From contig CAZRCZ010000001.1 in NCBI GenBank assembly GCA_964598765.1, positions 390,577-454,576 on the forward strand: DNA of 64,000 nucleotides. The letters are read 5' to 3'. Of this stretch, positions 9,194 through 17,993 are shown piece by piece. How positions within the stretch are numbered: position 1 is the stretch's first letter; every line of letters begins with the position of its first letter. The notes below the pieces were generated by a model. It was not told the DNA's origin and did no database searches. It saw only the letters and a program-made list of their open reading frames with translations. A program made the translations under genes and the position numbers. Source of the stretch: CAZRCZ01 sp964598765 (lineage in GTDB: Bacteria; Sumerlaeota; Sumerlaeia; MVZB01; JAJFLK01).

Positions 9194-9321
9194 GATTAAA
9201 CACAAAGACACAAAGAAGGCGCAAAGGTCACAAAGAATGAAGGGATTCCGCGAATGAAAATCAGAGGCGGATGTTATTCCTTCGTGTCCTTCGTGCCTTC
9301 TTTGTGTCTTTGTGTTTAATC
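9194..9321. repeat. CACAAAG-family perfect inverted repeat
   Basis: Arms 9194-9220 and 9295-9321 are a perfect 27/27 inverted pair built of cacaaag units, flanking a 74-base centre. The element fills most of the gap between nadE and the peptidase gene. It belongs with the CACAGAG elements as a sister variant (fragmentary copy at 56221-56358). Confidence 0.9.
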
Positions 9322-9334
9322 TTCTCCCGCCGAA

Positions 9335-10981
9335 TCACCAGCTTCCCCGCGCGATCGGCATGTGCCGCCCATAGCCGAACGCCTTGCCGGTGACCTTCAG
9401 TCCGGTCGGCATTTGCTGGCGCTTGTATTCGTTGCGGTCAATCATTCGGACCACCCGCTGGACAAGCTCCTTGTTGCCTCGGCGGGCAACGATCTCTTGG
9501 AGGCTGACACGTTGCTCCACGTAATCCGCGATGATCGGATCGAGGAGGTCGTAGGGGGGAAGCGAATCGGTATCGAGTTGGTTGGGACGCAATTCTGCCG
9601 ACGGGGGTTTCTCGATACTGTTTTTCGGGATGCGCTCTTTCTCGCGGTTGACCCAACGCGAGAGCGAATAAACCCGCGTCTTCAAGACGTCCGAGAGAAC
9701 CGCCAGCCCACCGCTCATGTCGCCGTAGAGTGTGCAGTAGCCCGTTGCCAATTCCGATTTGTTTCCTGTGGTCAGCACCAGCCAGCCAAATTTGTTGGAG
9801 ATCGTCATGAGGAAATTGCCGCGGATCCGCGCCTGCAAATTTTCTTCGGCGAGTCCGAACGGCGCGCCCTTGAAAATTTCATTCAGCGATTTCAACGCCG
9901 ACTCAAAGACGGATTGAATCGGCAAGAGATGAAATTCGATTCCCAAATTCTTCGCCAGTTGTTTCGCATCGGTGCGGCTGTGCTCCGAACTGAACTGCGA
10001 CGGCATGGCGACGCCGCAGACGTTTTCCGGTCCCAAGGCGTCGGCGGCGATCACCGCCGTCAGCGCCGAATCAATCCCGCCGGAAAGTCCGATCACGACC
10101 TTCTTGAAACCGCATTTCCCGACGTAATCGCGCACACCGAGCGTCAATGCCCTGTAAATTTCTTCGTTCGAGTCTATTTCCGCAAACGTCCCATGTCCGA
10201 CCGAATTGGAATCTATCCCCACGACGCTCAGGTCTTCCTGAAAAGAGGGAGATTGATGAAGGACCTTGCCCTCTATGCCCCACGCCTCGCTCCGCCCGTC
10301 AAAAATCAGATTGTCGTTTCCGCCGACCAGATTGACGAACACTAGCGGAATTTTGTAGCGGGTCGTCGCCAGCGAATACATTTCCGCGCGGATTTTCGGT
10401 TTGCCAAGACAATAGGGCGAAGCCGAAATGTTGATCATCAAATCCGGCTTTTGTTCGGCGAGCGTTTGCACCGGATCAACGGGGTAAATGCGATTGCGCC
10501 AATAGAGTCGGTCGTTCCAGAAATCCTCGCAGATCGTCAGCGCGATGTGAAGCCCGCGAAACTCGGCGATTTGAACCGATGGAGCCGGTTGAAAATGCCG
10601 CGCCTCGTCGAAAACGTCATAGGTCGGAAGAAGTGTTTTGAAATGACGCGATACGATTTTTCCCCGATCCAACACGGCGGCGGCGTTGTAAAGTCCTTTT
10701 CCATCTCCTTCGGCTCGCCGCTCGACGTAACCGATGATTGCGCCCGGTTTGCCTTCTCCCCGCGTCGCCTCCGCCAATTCCTCCAGCGCGCGGCGATTGG
10801 CGTCAATGAACGAAGGATGCTCAAGCAAATCCTTGGGCGGATAACCGGTGAGCGTAAGTTCGGGAAACACGACAATTTCCGCGCCTTGCTTTCCCGCGCG
10901 ATCCATCGCGTCGAGGATTTTCCGTTTGTTCTCCTGAACGGCTCCAACCGTGGTGTTGATTTGTGCCAACGCGATCCGCAA
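9335..10981 (-). CDS. nadE: glutamine-dependent NAD+ synthetase
   Basis: This enzyme amidates nicotinic acid adenine dinucleotide to NAD+ with ammonia released from glutamine. The N-terminal nitrilase-like domain carries the Glu of FPELTLTGY (residue 41), a Lys in KTLLPTYD and the Cys of ICEDFW. The C-terminal synthetase domain has the pyrophosphatase P-loop SGGIDS at 300-305 and the LTTGNKSELATGY segment. I prefer the TTG at 10981, preceded by AAGGA, giving 548 residues, the usual family length and beginning LRIALAQIN. The frame stays open to an ATG-like start at 11128, but that extension is Lys/Ser/Arg-rich and translates a hexamer repeat. The gene is transcribed divergently from accB. Confidence 0.93.
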   Translation of the reverse strand: MRIALAQINTTVGAVQENKRKILDAMDRAGKQGAEIVVFPELTLTGYPPKDLLEHPSFIDANRRALEELAEATRGEGKPGAIIGYVERRAEGDGKGLYNAAAVLDRGKIVSRHFKTLLPTYDVFDEARHFQPAPSVQIAEFRGLHIALTICEDFWNDRLYWRNRIYPVDPVQTLAEQKPDLMINISASPYCLGKPKIRAEMYSLATTRYKIPLVFVNLVGGNDNLIFDGRSEAWGIEGKVLHQSPSFQEDLSVVGIDSNSVGHGTFAEIDSNEEIYRALTLGVRDYVGKCGFKKVVIGLSGGIDSALTAVIAADALGPENVCGVAMPSQFSSEHSRTDAKQLAKNLGIEFHLLPIQSVFESALKSLNEIFKGAPFGLAEENLQARIRGNFLMTISNKFGWLVLTTGNKSELATGYCTLYGDMSGGLAVLSDVLKTRVYSLSRWVNREKERIPKNSIEKPPSAELRPNQLDTDSLPPYDLLDPIIADYVEQRVSLQEIVARRGNKELVQRVVRMIDRNEYKRQQMPTGLKVTGKAFGYGRHMPIARGSW

Positions 10982-11000
10982 TTTTTCCTTGCTCCATGCC

Positions 11001-11038
11001 CTTTTCTTGCTCTTGCTCTTACTCTTGCATCTGCTCTT
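11001..11038. repeat. imperfect GCTCTT hexamer tract
   Basis: Five or six copies of a ctcttg-type hexamer lie just upstream of the preferred nadE start. If translated they give alternating Lys-Ser residues, which argues that the longer nadE reading is not real protein. Confidence 0.55.
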
Positions 11039-11121
11039 AATCCAGAAGAAATTCGCCGGGTTTGTTTCAAAAACGGCCGGAACGCGACAATGATGAGAAG
11101 ACTCACGCGAGCGGGAAATTA

Positions 11122-11151
11122 TTGACACCCCATGTAAATTGACCGCATGAT
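11122..11151 (+). promoter_or_regulatory. putative sigma-70 promoter of accB
   Basis: TTGACA at 11122-11127 and CATGAT at 11146-11151 are 18 bases apart, 31 bases before the accB ATG. The -35 is perfect and the -10 matches at four of six positions. Seen by eye only. Confidence 0.45.
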
Positions 11152-11181
11152 ACGGCGCATTAGGCTGGCGAGGTTGCCCCC

Positions 11182-11616
11182 ATGAAACTTGAGGAAATCC
11201 GCGAACTGATCCAATTGATGCGCGAGAACCAGATTACGGAAATTGATCTGGAGGAGGAAGGCAAGCGTATTCGCCTCGTTTCGGCTCAGGCGCAATCGTA
11301 TCATCCGCAACCGATTACTGCTATCGCCGCGTCGCCCGAACCGATCGGGCCGGTTCTCGGTTCCGTGGCTCCGGCTCCCGCCTCCGACGCTCCCAAGGTT
11401 CCGACGACCACGATCAACAGCCCGATCGTCGGGACGTTCTACCGTTCCCCCTCGCCGGAAAGCGCTCCCTTCGTCAGCGTAGGCGACGAAATTGAGGAGG
11501 AATCAGTTTTGGGGATCGTCGAGGCGATGAAGGTGATGAACGAAATCAAGGCCGAGATCAAGGGGAAGATTCTCGAAGTCTTCTGCGCGAACGGACATCC
11601 GGTCGAATTCGGCTAG
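11182..11616 (+). CDS. accB: biotin carboxyl carrier protein of acetyl-CoA carboxylase
   Basis: A 144-residue AccB. It carries biotin between the carboxylase (AccC) and the carboxyltransferase (AccAD) in the first step of fatty acid synthesis. Residues 1-35 form the N-terminal dimerisation region (KLEEIRELIQLMRENQITEI), followed by a Pro/Ala-rich linker (about 45-75) and the biotinyl domain, with the biotin-accepting Lys117 in EAMKVMN. It is followed 76 bases later by accC, the usual order. Carboxyltransferase genes are not in the window. The length is normal. Confidence 0.97.
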   Translation: MKLEEIRELIQLMRENQITEIDLEEEGKRIRLVSAQAQSYHPQPITAIAASPEPIGPVLGSVAPAPASDAPKVPTTTINSPIVGTFYRSPSPESAPFVSVGDEIEEESVLGIVEAMKVMNEIKAEIKGKILEVFCANGHPVEFG

Positions 11617-11692
11617 CCCCTGTTCCGCGTGAATCCCGCGTTTTAGGTTTCTTCGGGGTCATTGATCTTCGGTCCACGGAATTCCGGTCTGC

Positions 11693-13030
11693 ATGTTCCA
11701 AAAAATCCTCATCGCCAATCGGGGCGAAATCGCCCTCCGAATCATTCGAACGTGCAGGGAAATGGGTATCGCCACGGTCGCCGTCTATTCCTCCGCCGAC
11801 CGCGATTCGCTTCACGTCCGCTTCGCCGATCAAGAAGTCTGCATCGGTCCTCCGCCCAGCCAGCAAAGCTACCTGAACATGGCGCAGATTCTTTCGGCGG
11901 CTGAAATCACCGACTCCGAGGCGATCCATCCCGGCTACGGATTTCTCGCCGAAAACGCCGATTTCGCCCAGCTTTGCAGTCAGTGCAAGATCACCTTCAT
12001 CGGTCCCAAAGCCGACTCCATCCGCAAGATGGGGGACAAAGCGATGGCGCGCAAGACGATGATGGACGTCAAGGTTCCCGTTCTCCCGGGGAGCGACGGC
12101 GTCTTGAAAACCGCCGACGAGGCGCGCGTCGTTGCCAACAAAATCGGTTATCCCATTATCATCAAGGCGGCGGCCGGTGGAGGCGGGCGCGGCATGAGGG
12201 TCGCGCACACCGACGTCGCGCTTCCGACTGCGTTTCAGGCGGCGCAGACCGAAGCCGAAGCCGCGTTCGGCAACGGCGACGTTTACATTGAGAAATATCT
12301 GATGAATCCGCGCCACGTAGAATTTCAGATTCTCGGCGACGCGAAGGGAAACATCGTTCATCTCGGCGAGCGCGATTGCTCGACGCAACGCCGCCACCAA
12401 AAATTGATCGAGGAATCCCCCAGCCCGGCGGTGGACGAAAAACTTCGCCGGACCATCGGCGACGCGGCGATCAAGGCCGCCAAGGCCGTCGGCTACATTG
12501 GCGCCGGGACCGTCGAGTTCCTCGTGGACGGACGCGACTATTACTTCATGGAAATGAACACGCGCATTCAGGTCGAGCATCCCGTCACTGAGGAGGTGAT
12601 GGGCATGGATTTGATTCAGGAGCAAATCCGAATCGCCGCCGGAGAGCGATTGACGATCAGCCAGAAGCACGTCAATCTGCGCGGCCACGCGATGGAGTTC
12701 CGCATCAACGCCGAGGATCCCGACCGCAATTTTGCCCCGTGCCCGGGCAAAATCACCGCCTATCACGTTCCCGGCGGTCGCGGCGTTCGCGTGGATTCGC
12801 ACGTTTATGACGAATACGTCATTCCCCCCTATTACGATTCGATGATCGCCAAGCTCATCATCTCGGCCCCCTCGCGTGAGGAGGTTCTGCGCCGCGCCGA
12901 ACGCGCCCTCGATGAATTCGTGATCGAAGGGATCAAGACGACCCTTCCCTTCCACCGCGCCATGTTGCGCAACGAAAAATTCCTTTCCGGCAATTTCACG
13001 ACCAATTCGTTGGCGGAGATGATGAAATGA
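11693..13030 (+). CDS. accC: acetyl-CoA carboxylase, biotin carboxylase subunit
   Basis: A 445-residue biotin carboxylase of the ATP-grasp superfamily. It carboxylates the biotin on AccB using ATP and bicarbonate. It starts FQKILIANRGEIALRI, has the Gly-rich ATP loop KAAAGGGGRGMR, the catalytic core MEMNTRIQVEHPVTE and a C-terminal biotin-carboxylase domain. The length is standard. No strong ribosome site precedes the ATG. The stop lies 13 bases before the HD-domain gene, suggesting read-through transcription of that gene with accBC. Confidence 0.97.
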   Translation: MFQKILIANRGEIALRIIRTCREMGIATVAVYSSADRDSLHVRFADQEVCIGPPPSQQSYLNMAQILSAAEITDSEAIHPGYGFLAENADFAQLCSQCKITFIGPKADSIRKMGDKAMARKTMMDVKVPVLPGSDGVLKTADEARVVANKIGYPIIIKAAAGGGGRGMRVAHTDVALPTAFQAAQTEAEAAFGNGDVYIEKYLMNPRHVEFQILGDAKGNIVHLGERDCSTQRRHQKLIEESPSPAVDEKLRRTIGDAAIKAAKAVGYIGAGTVEFLVDGRDYYFMEMNTRIQVEHPVTEEVMGMDLIQEQIRIAAGERLTISQKHVNLRGHAMEFRINAEDPDRNFAPCPGKITAYHVPGGRGVRVDSHVYDEYVIPPYYDSMIAKLIISAPSREEVLRRAERALDEFVIEGIKTTLPFHRAMLRNEKFLSGNFTTNSLAEMMK

Positions 13031-13043
13031 TGGGGATAAAACC

Positions 13044-13592
13044 ATGACGGTAGTAAGCGAAATCATCAAGCTCTGGCGCGAGCGCGGCGGATCCAATTAC
13101 GGACACGAGCCGGTGACGCAACTGGAGCACGCGCTTCAAACAGCCGCGTTCGCGTTGTGCGAAAACGCGAGCCATGAGCTTGTCGCCGCCGCGCTGTTGC
13201 ACGACGTCGGGCATCTGCTCCACGATCTTCACGACGACGCCCCCGACGAGGGCATAGATGATCGGCACGAAATCCTGGGCCAACGCTGGCTGGAGCGGCA
13301 CTTCGGACCCGCCGTCACCGAACCGGTCCGATTGCACGTCGCGGCCAAACGGTTCCTTTGCGCGACCGATTCCTCATACGAATCCCAGTTGAGCGAACCA
13401 TCGCGCGTGAGTTTGCGGCTTCAAGGGGGCGTGATGTCCGCCGGAGAGGTTGCGGAGTTCAACGCCTTGCCGTTCGCGCGCGACGCCGTCCGTCTGCGCC
13501 GCTGGGATGACGAGGCGAAAATGGTTGGCATGACAACTCCCGGCTTGGAGGATTTCCGTCCCCATCTCGAAGCGGCGTTGAAGGCAAACTGA
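13044..13592 (+). CDS. PhnZ-like HD-domain protein (possible mixed-valent diiron oxygenase)
   Basis: A 182-residue HD-fold protein. It matches the pattern of the 'phosphonate degradation-associated HD domain' group that includes PhnZ: Tyr19 and Glu22 in NYGHEP, His29 in LEHALQ, the metal pair His53-Asp54 in LLHDVGHLL, a further His in DDRHEILG and the RLHVAAKRFL segment. PhnZ oxidatively cleaves 1-hydroxy-2-aminoethylphosphonate; relatives act on trimethylated forms or on non-phosphonate polyols, so the substrate is open. No phosphonate transporter, PhnY or PhnW lies nearby. Its place directly after accC is the only context. It could also be a plain HD phosphohydrolase, but the Tyr/Glu pair argues otherwise. 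Confidence 0.8.
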   Translation: MTVVSEIIKLWRERGGSNYGHEPVTQLEHALQTAAFALCENASHELVAAALLHDVGHLLHDLHDDAPDEGIDDRHEILGQRWLERHFGPAVTEPVRLHVAAKRFLCATDSSYESQLSEPSRVSLRLQGGVMSAGEVAEFNALPFARDAVRLRRWDDEAKMVGMTTPGLEDFRPHLEAALKAN

Positions 13593-13661
13593 AGCCTGAA
13601 AACCGTTTAGCCGTTCCCAATTTCCATTCCCCGCTTGATTCTAAGACCGCTTTGGCGCACA

Positions 13662-13689
13662 ATCTTCCGTTTGAGCCTTGGCGGAAGAT
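13662..13689. other. 8-bp stem-loop upstream of secG
   Basis: ATCTTCCG (13662-13669) and CGGAAGAT (13682-13689) form a perfect 8-bp stem with a 12-base loop, 41 bases before the secG ATG. No T-tract follows, so it is more likely an RNA stem in the leader than an efficient terminator. Confidence 0.4.
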
Positions 13690-13730
13690 CGTAAGGTCGA
13701 GGCGGAGAGAACTCCGAGGGTAATGGAACC

Positions 13731-14237
13731 ATGCTGTATTGGTGGCTGATTTTAATTCTGCTCGTCTATTTTTTTGTCTGTCTTCTTTTAATCGGCGTCA
13801 TTCTGATCCAATCGGGCAAAGGGGGAGGATTGTCGAGTCTGGCGCAGTCCACGGGCGGAATTTCGGACGCGCTGGGCGCGACGGGAGCGGAAAGAACGCT
13901 CAACAAGATCACCTCCTTCATCGCGGTCAGTTTCATGGTGTTGGCGATTTTTCTTTCCATCGCCACAAGTTGCAATAAACAGGGACATTCGGCGTCGAAA
14001 TTATTGGGCGAGCCTTCTCCGACCAAGCCGAACGCTCCGGGCGCGACGGCTCCCGCTGTCCCCCCGGCCAATCAAACCGGGGATGAAATTCCGGTTCAAG
14101 CGCCGCCAGCACCCGCGCCTCCCGCGAATCCCCCGCAACAAGGCGCGAATGCTCCGGCAACCGTATCCGCTCCGCCGCCTGCTCCGGCTCAGCCCGCGCC
14201 CGCTTCGCCTCCGGCGGCCCCGGCGCAGGAGAAATAA
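13731..14237 (+). CDS. secG: preprotein translocase subunit SecG with long Pro/Ala tail
   Basis: SecG is the small two-helix partner of the SecYE channel in the inner membrane. Residues 1-83 are a normal SecG: first membrane helix at about 3-25, the conserved loop LIQSGKGGGLSS, GATGAE, and a second helix at about 60-82. After Cys84 there is an extra tail of about 85 residues made almost entirely of Pro, Ala, Gln and Asn, roughly doubling the usual length. The tail is probably disordered. The gene is preceded by a small stem-loop and followed closely by the aldolase gene. Confidence in the SecG core is high. Confidence 0.92.
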   Translation: MLYWWLILILLVYFFVCLLLIGVILIQSGKGGGLSSLAQSTGGISDALGATGAERTLNKITSFIAVSFMVLAIFLSIATSCNKQGHSASKLLGEPSPTKPNAPGATAPAVPPANQTGDEIPVQAPPAPAPPANPPQQGANAPATVSAPPPAPAQPAPASPPAAPAQEK

Positions 14238-14276
14238 TTTCGCGGCGCGGTCTTTCATTGGCCTGCGTTTTCAGCC

Positions 14277-15140
14277 ATGACCTACGGCACTCCCCTTGAC
14301 GAACCCCAACTTTCCGAGTGGGAAGCCCGCGAGCAACTCTGCGAGGTGGGACGCTGGCTTTGGCAACGTCAATACGTCGAGGCTAACGGCGGAAACATGT
14401 CGTATCGCCTATCCGACGGGCGCATCCTCGCCACGCCGACGATGATCAGCAAAGGAATGATGAAGCCCGAGGACATGGTCATTCTCGACATCAACGGCAA
14501 TCAACTGGCGGGAAAACGGAACAAAACCTCCGAAATTCTCGTTCATCTCTTGATTCTCAAGAACCGTCCCGATATTCGTTGCGTGATCCATTGTCACCCG
14601 CCTCATGCGACGACCTTTGCGATTTCCGGCAAAGCGTTGCCCAAGTGCGTCCATCCGGAACAGGAGGTATTCTTGGGGGAAGTGCCGATCGCGCCCTATG
14701 AAACACCCGGAACGCAAAAAGTCGCCGACACGCTTTTGCCCTACGTCAATGACTTCAATGTTTTTCTTCTGGCAAGCCACGGCGCGGTCTCGGCCGGTCG
14801 CGGAATTCTCGACGCCTATTGGAAAACCGAAATCGTCGAAGCCTATTGCCGCTTGATTATTTTGTCGCAGGCCCTTGGCGGACCAACGACGCTCAACCAA
14901 CAACAGATGAGCGAACTTTTGCAGATCAAGCGAAACCTCGGCATCCATGACCGCCGCCATTCGGATCCTTCCGCCGTTCCGTGTGATCGGCCTTCTCCCG
15001 CTCCACCCGAATTTTCACCCGTCGAGCCTCCCTGTTCCTGTTCGTCCGAATCCAAGGCCCAAACCTCAGTTTTGCCGAATCCCGACGCCGAATTGGTCAA
15101 GCGCGTGACCGAAGCGGTGATGAAAAAATTACGGGGATAA
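14277..15140 (+). CDS. class II aldolase (fuculose-phosphate aldolase-like) with possible microcompartment encapsulation peptide
   Basis: A 287-residue zinc aldolase of the class II aldolase/adducin family. Seen: GGNMSYR (39-44), catalytic Glu86 in KTSEILVH, zinc ligands His105 and His107 in HCHPPHA, and His168 in ASHGAVSAG. The family cleaves fuculose-1-phosphate or rhamnulose-1-phosphate to lactaldehyde and DHAP. The catalytic domain ends near 220; a Pro/Ser/Cys-rich linker follows, then an amphipathic helix (about 270-286, ELVKRVTEAVMKKL) that resembles the encapsulation peptides which direct enzymes into bacterial microcompartments. From memory, planctomycete and verrucomicrobial microcompartments for fucose and rhamnose contain such an aldolase. 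No shell protein gene is present in the window. Confidence 0.88.
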   Translation: MTYGTPLDEPQLSEWEAREQLCEVGRWLWQRQYVEANGGNMSYRLSDGRILATPTMISKGMMKPEDMVILDINGNQLAGKRNKTSEILVHLLILKNRPDIRCVIHCHPPHATTFAISGKALPKCVHPEQEVFLGEVPIAPYETPGTQKVADTLLPYVNDFNVFLLASHGAVSAGRGILDAYWKTEIVEAYCRLIILSQALGGPTTLNQQQMSELLQIKRNLGIHDRRHSDPSAVPCDRPSPAPPEFSPVEPPCSCSSESKAQTSVLPNPDAELVKRVTEAVMKKLRG

Positions 15141-15212
15141 GATTCGCCCGCCTCAACTTTTTCCGGCGATTTGCTTTCCTCTTCGAACGGGCAACCCGAT
15201 GAGAAGGGTCTT

Positions 15213-17729
15213 ATGACCGAACCGACCGCCGACCGCCATCCTTCCCATCTTGCGCGTCTCTACGACCGTCTGGTTCTCGAAGGGCCGATGCCCGCGCTCA
15301 TCGTGTTCTCGTTTCTCGTCGTCACGGCGCTTTTGGGGTTCCGCATCCGAAATTTTCAGGTGGACGCTTCCGCCGATTCCATCTGTCTCGAAACAGACAA
15401 GGATCTTCAGTATTACGATCAGTCGCGGCTCGTCTTCGGAAGCGATGAATACATCGTCGTCGTCGTGCAAGCCCCCTCGATGGAGGACCTTCTGTCAGAA
15501 CATTATTTGTCCATTCTCAGCGAATTCACGGGGGAGATCGCCAAGGCTAAGGACGTGGAATCCACGCTGAGCATTCTGGACGTTCCGCTGTTCCACAGTC
15601 CCGATATTTCGGTGCTTCAGTTGGCCAAGGGCTACAACACGCTCTCGATGTTGCTCCGCCCCGACGTGAGTCCGGCGAAGAAGAAACAAATCCGCGAAGG
15701 AGCCAAACAGGAACTGATCGAAAGCCCGCTCTTCAACGATTACATCATCAGCGCGAATTCCAAATCCGCCGGCGGATCGGGGGCGATCACGGCCATTCTG
15801 GTTAATTTCGATCCCGACAAGCCGTTTCTTCTTCTGGATCGGGAACGTTCCGAACTTCGGGGAAAAATTCGCGAAGGCTCGGCGACGGCGGAAGACCGGT
15901 CAAGGCTCGCGGACATCAGCGAGCAATGGCGGGAGGGACACGTTCATTATTCCGAACGCCGCCGCGTTGACATCGCGCGGATTCGGGAAATTCAAGCTCG
16001 GTTCGAGAAGAAATATCCCGAACTCGGGGAAATTCATCAGGGCGGTCCAACCATGATGATCGCCGACATGGTCAGCTACATTGACCGCGACATTGTCGTT
16101 TTCGGGATTGCCGCGCTACTCTTAATGACCGTGACGATCTCCTTGGTTTTTCGGAAACCGAAATGGATTTTGCTCATCGGCGCGGCCTGTGTCATCACCA
16201 CTGCCATCCTCTTGGGTTATTTGGGTCTAATCAAATGGCGGACGACGTTTGTTATGTCGAACGCCAGCTCCTTGCTCCTGATTTTGACGCTCTCGAGCGC
16301 GGTTCATCTGGTCATGCACTTCCGGGAGCTTCACGCCCGATTCCCGGACGTTTCCAAGCGCGATTTGGTGCATGGAACGGTTCGCTTCGTCCGCGCGCCG
16401 ATCGTCTTCATGGTCGCAACCATGATCGCAGGTTTCACCTCCCTCTATTTCAGCAGGATCCGGCCCGTGATGGATTTCGGTTTGATGATGGGAATGGGTC
16501 TGGTCGCCTCGTGCGCGGTCTGCCTCTTTTTTCTTCCGGCGGCGATCATGCTGTTTCCCAAGGGCGAGGCCCCGCCGCCGGGTTGGGGAAGTTTGGAAAA
16601 CTCCCGCCTGCTTCCCTTTGCGGACTTCACAGCGAAAAATCGCGGTTTGCTGCTGACCGCCGCGGCTTTGTTGTTCCTCGTTGGTTGCGTCGGCATCACG
16701 CGAATCAACATTGAAAGCCGATTCCTCGATTATTTTCGGGAGAGCAGTGAAATCAATCGGGGCATGACCCTTATTGACCAGAAAATGGGAGGCACAATGC
16801 CGCTGGAAGTGGTCTTGGACGGCAGGGAACCGAACTTCTGGCTCAAGCCGCAAAATCTGAAAACACTGGGACGGATTCACCAATTCATTGACGACCTTCC
16901 CGAAACGGGCAAGGTCATCTCGCTCGAAACCATGCGGCGTATTCTTCAGGGAGTCAACGGCGGAAAGGAGGTCAATGAGGGGCTTATCAATCTCGCCTTG
17001 GGCGCGATTCCGGAAAGAATGCGCTCGCTGATCCTCGATCCCTACGTCACCCACGATTTCCGGACGGCGCGAATTAGCATTCGAATCCGCGAATCGGACA
17101 AAACGCTCAAACGGACCATCCTCCGAAACAAGATCAACGACTTTCTCGACAAAGAGACGAATTGGAAAGTCGGCGATCGTTCCCACGTCACCGGCTATTT
17201 TGTCCTTTACAACAATATGATCAACAGTCTTGTCGGATCGCAAACCAAGGTGATCGCGCTCGTCATTCTGATCGTTTGGGGCATGTTCGCGCTTCTCTTC
17301 GGCTCGGTCAAGCTCGCGGGCATTCTCATCATCCCCAACGTTTTCTCGATTGGGACGATCCTCGGCGCGATGGGTTGGACGGGCGTTCACCTTGACATGA
17401 TGACCATCATGATTGCGTCGGTCGCGTTCGGAGTCGCGGTGGACAACACGATCCATTACGCCTATCGGTTTCGCCACGAAGTCGCGCGCGACGGGGACTA
17501 CGTGGCCGCCATGCGCCGTTGCCACAACAACGTCGGGCGGGCCATGGGCTTCGCCACGCTCCCCGTGATCGTCGGCTTCTCGATCCTCTGTTTCTCCGAA
17601 TTTGTCCCGACGATGTATTTCGGTCTTTTCACGTCGCTGGCGATGGTCATCGCCTTCTTCGCCGACATCATGCTGACTCCGTTGCTTCTCATCACTTTCA
17701 AACCGTTTAAGACCGTATCAACGAAATGA
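15213..17729 (+). CDS. RND-superfamily (MMPL-type) exporter
   Basis: An 838-residue polytopic inner-membrane protein with the two-fold repeated RND plan. A first helix at about 30-48 is followed by a large periplasmic domain, a cluster of helices (about 285-460), then a second helix, periplasmic domain and helix cluster (about 690-830). It resembles the MMPL/'predicted exporter' branch that moves lipids or hopanoids using the proton gradient, rather than the tripartite drug pumps; no membrane-fusion protein gene is adjacent. I chose the ATG at 15213, preceded by GAGAAGG eight bases away; the frame is open to 15171. Substrate unknown. Confidence 0.87.
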   Translation: MTEPTADRHPSHLARLYDRLVLEGPMPALIVFSFLVVTALLGFRIRNFQVDASADSICLETDKDLQYYDQSRLVFGSDEYIVVVVQAPSMEDLLSEHYLSILSEFTGEIAKAKDVESTLSILDVPLFHSPDISVLQLAKGYNTLSMLLRPDVSPAKKKQIREGAKQELIESPLFNDYIISANSKSAGGSGAITAILVNFDPDKPFLLLDRERSELRGKIREGSATAEDRSRLADISEQWREGHVHYSERRRVDIARIREIQARFEKKYPELGEIHQGGPTMMIADMVSYIDRDIVVFGIAALLLMTVTISLVFRKPKWILLIGAACVITTAILLGYLGLIKWRTTFVMSNASSLLLILTLSSAVHLVMHFRELHARFPDVSKRDLVHGTVRFVRAPIVFMVATMIAGFTSLYFSRIRPVMDFGLMMGMGLVASCAVCLFFLPAAIMLFPKGEAPPPGWGSLENSRLLPFADFTAKNRGLLLTAAALLFLVGCVGITRINIESRFLDYFRESSEINRGMTLIDQKMGGTMPLEVVLDGREPNFWLKPQNLKTLGRIHQFIDDLPETGKVISLETMRRILQGVNGGKEVNEGLINLALGAIPERMRSLILDPYVTHDFRTARISIRIRESDKTLKRTILRNKINDFLDKETNWKVGDRSHVTGYFVLYNNMINSLVGSQTKVIALVILIVWGMFALLFGSVKLAGILIIPNVFSIGTILGAMGWTGVHLDMMTIMIASVAFGVAVDNTIHYAYRFRHEVARDGDYVAAMRRCHNNVGRAMGFATLPVIVGFSILCFSEFVPTMYFGLFTSLAMVIAFFADIMLTPLLLITFKPFKTVSTK

Positions 17730-17993
17730 GTCATGACTTCCGATTTGATTTCAGACCTTGTCTCCAAATCAGTCATCTTTTCCAGGGATGCCTAAGCCTG
17801 AATGGTTGTTCGTGGCATAGCCGTTCCCGGCTTTGGAACTGACATTTCCTGACGCTTTCCAGATAGTGCGAGCTTCCGCTCCATTCAATGCAAGGGAAGG
17901 CCCGCCGTTTGGCGAATTGGTTCCCACGACGGAACAATTGAGGAAGGAGCGCGCGGTAAATCATGTGGCACGGCTACGTCGGGTTGTGGCAGG

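Noticed and set aside
11558..13096. 512-residue minus-strand frame opposite accC
   Set aside because: Antisense shadow of a highly conserved biotin carboxylase; no recognisable motif.
16227..17525. 432-residue minus-strand frame opposite the RND exporter
   Set aside because: His/Arg/Asp-rich antisense shadow with no domain.
17964..17978. TGGCACG box upstream of the DUF1501 gene as a sigma-54 promoter
   Set aside because: The -12 GC is missing at the required distance.
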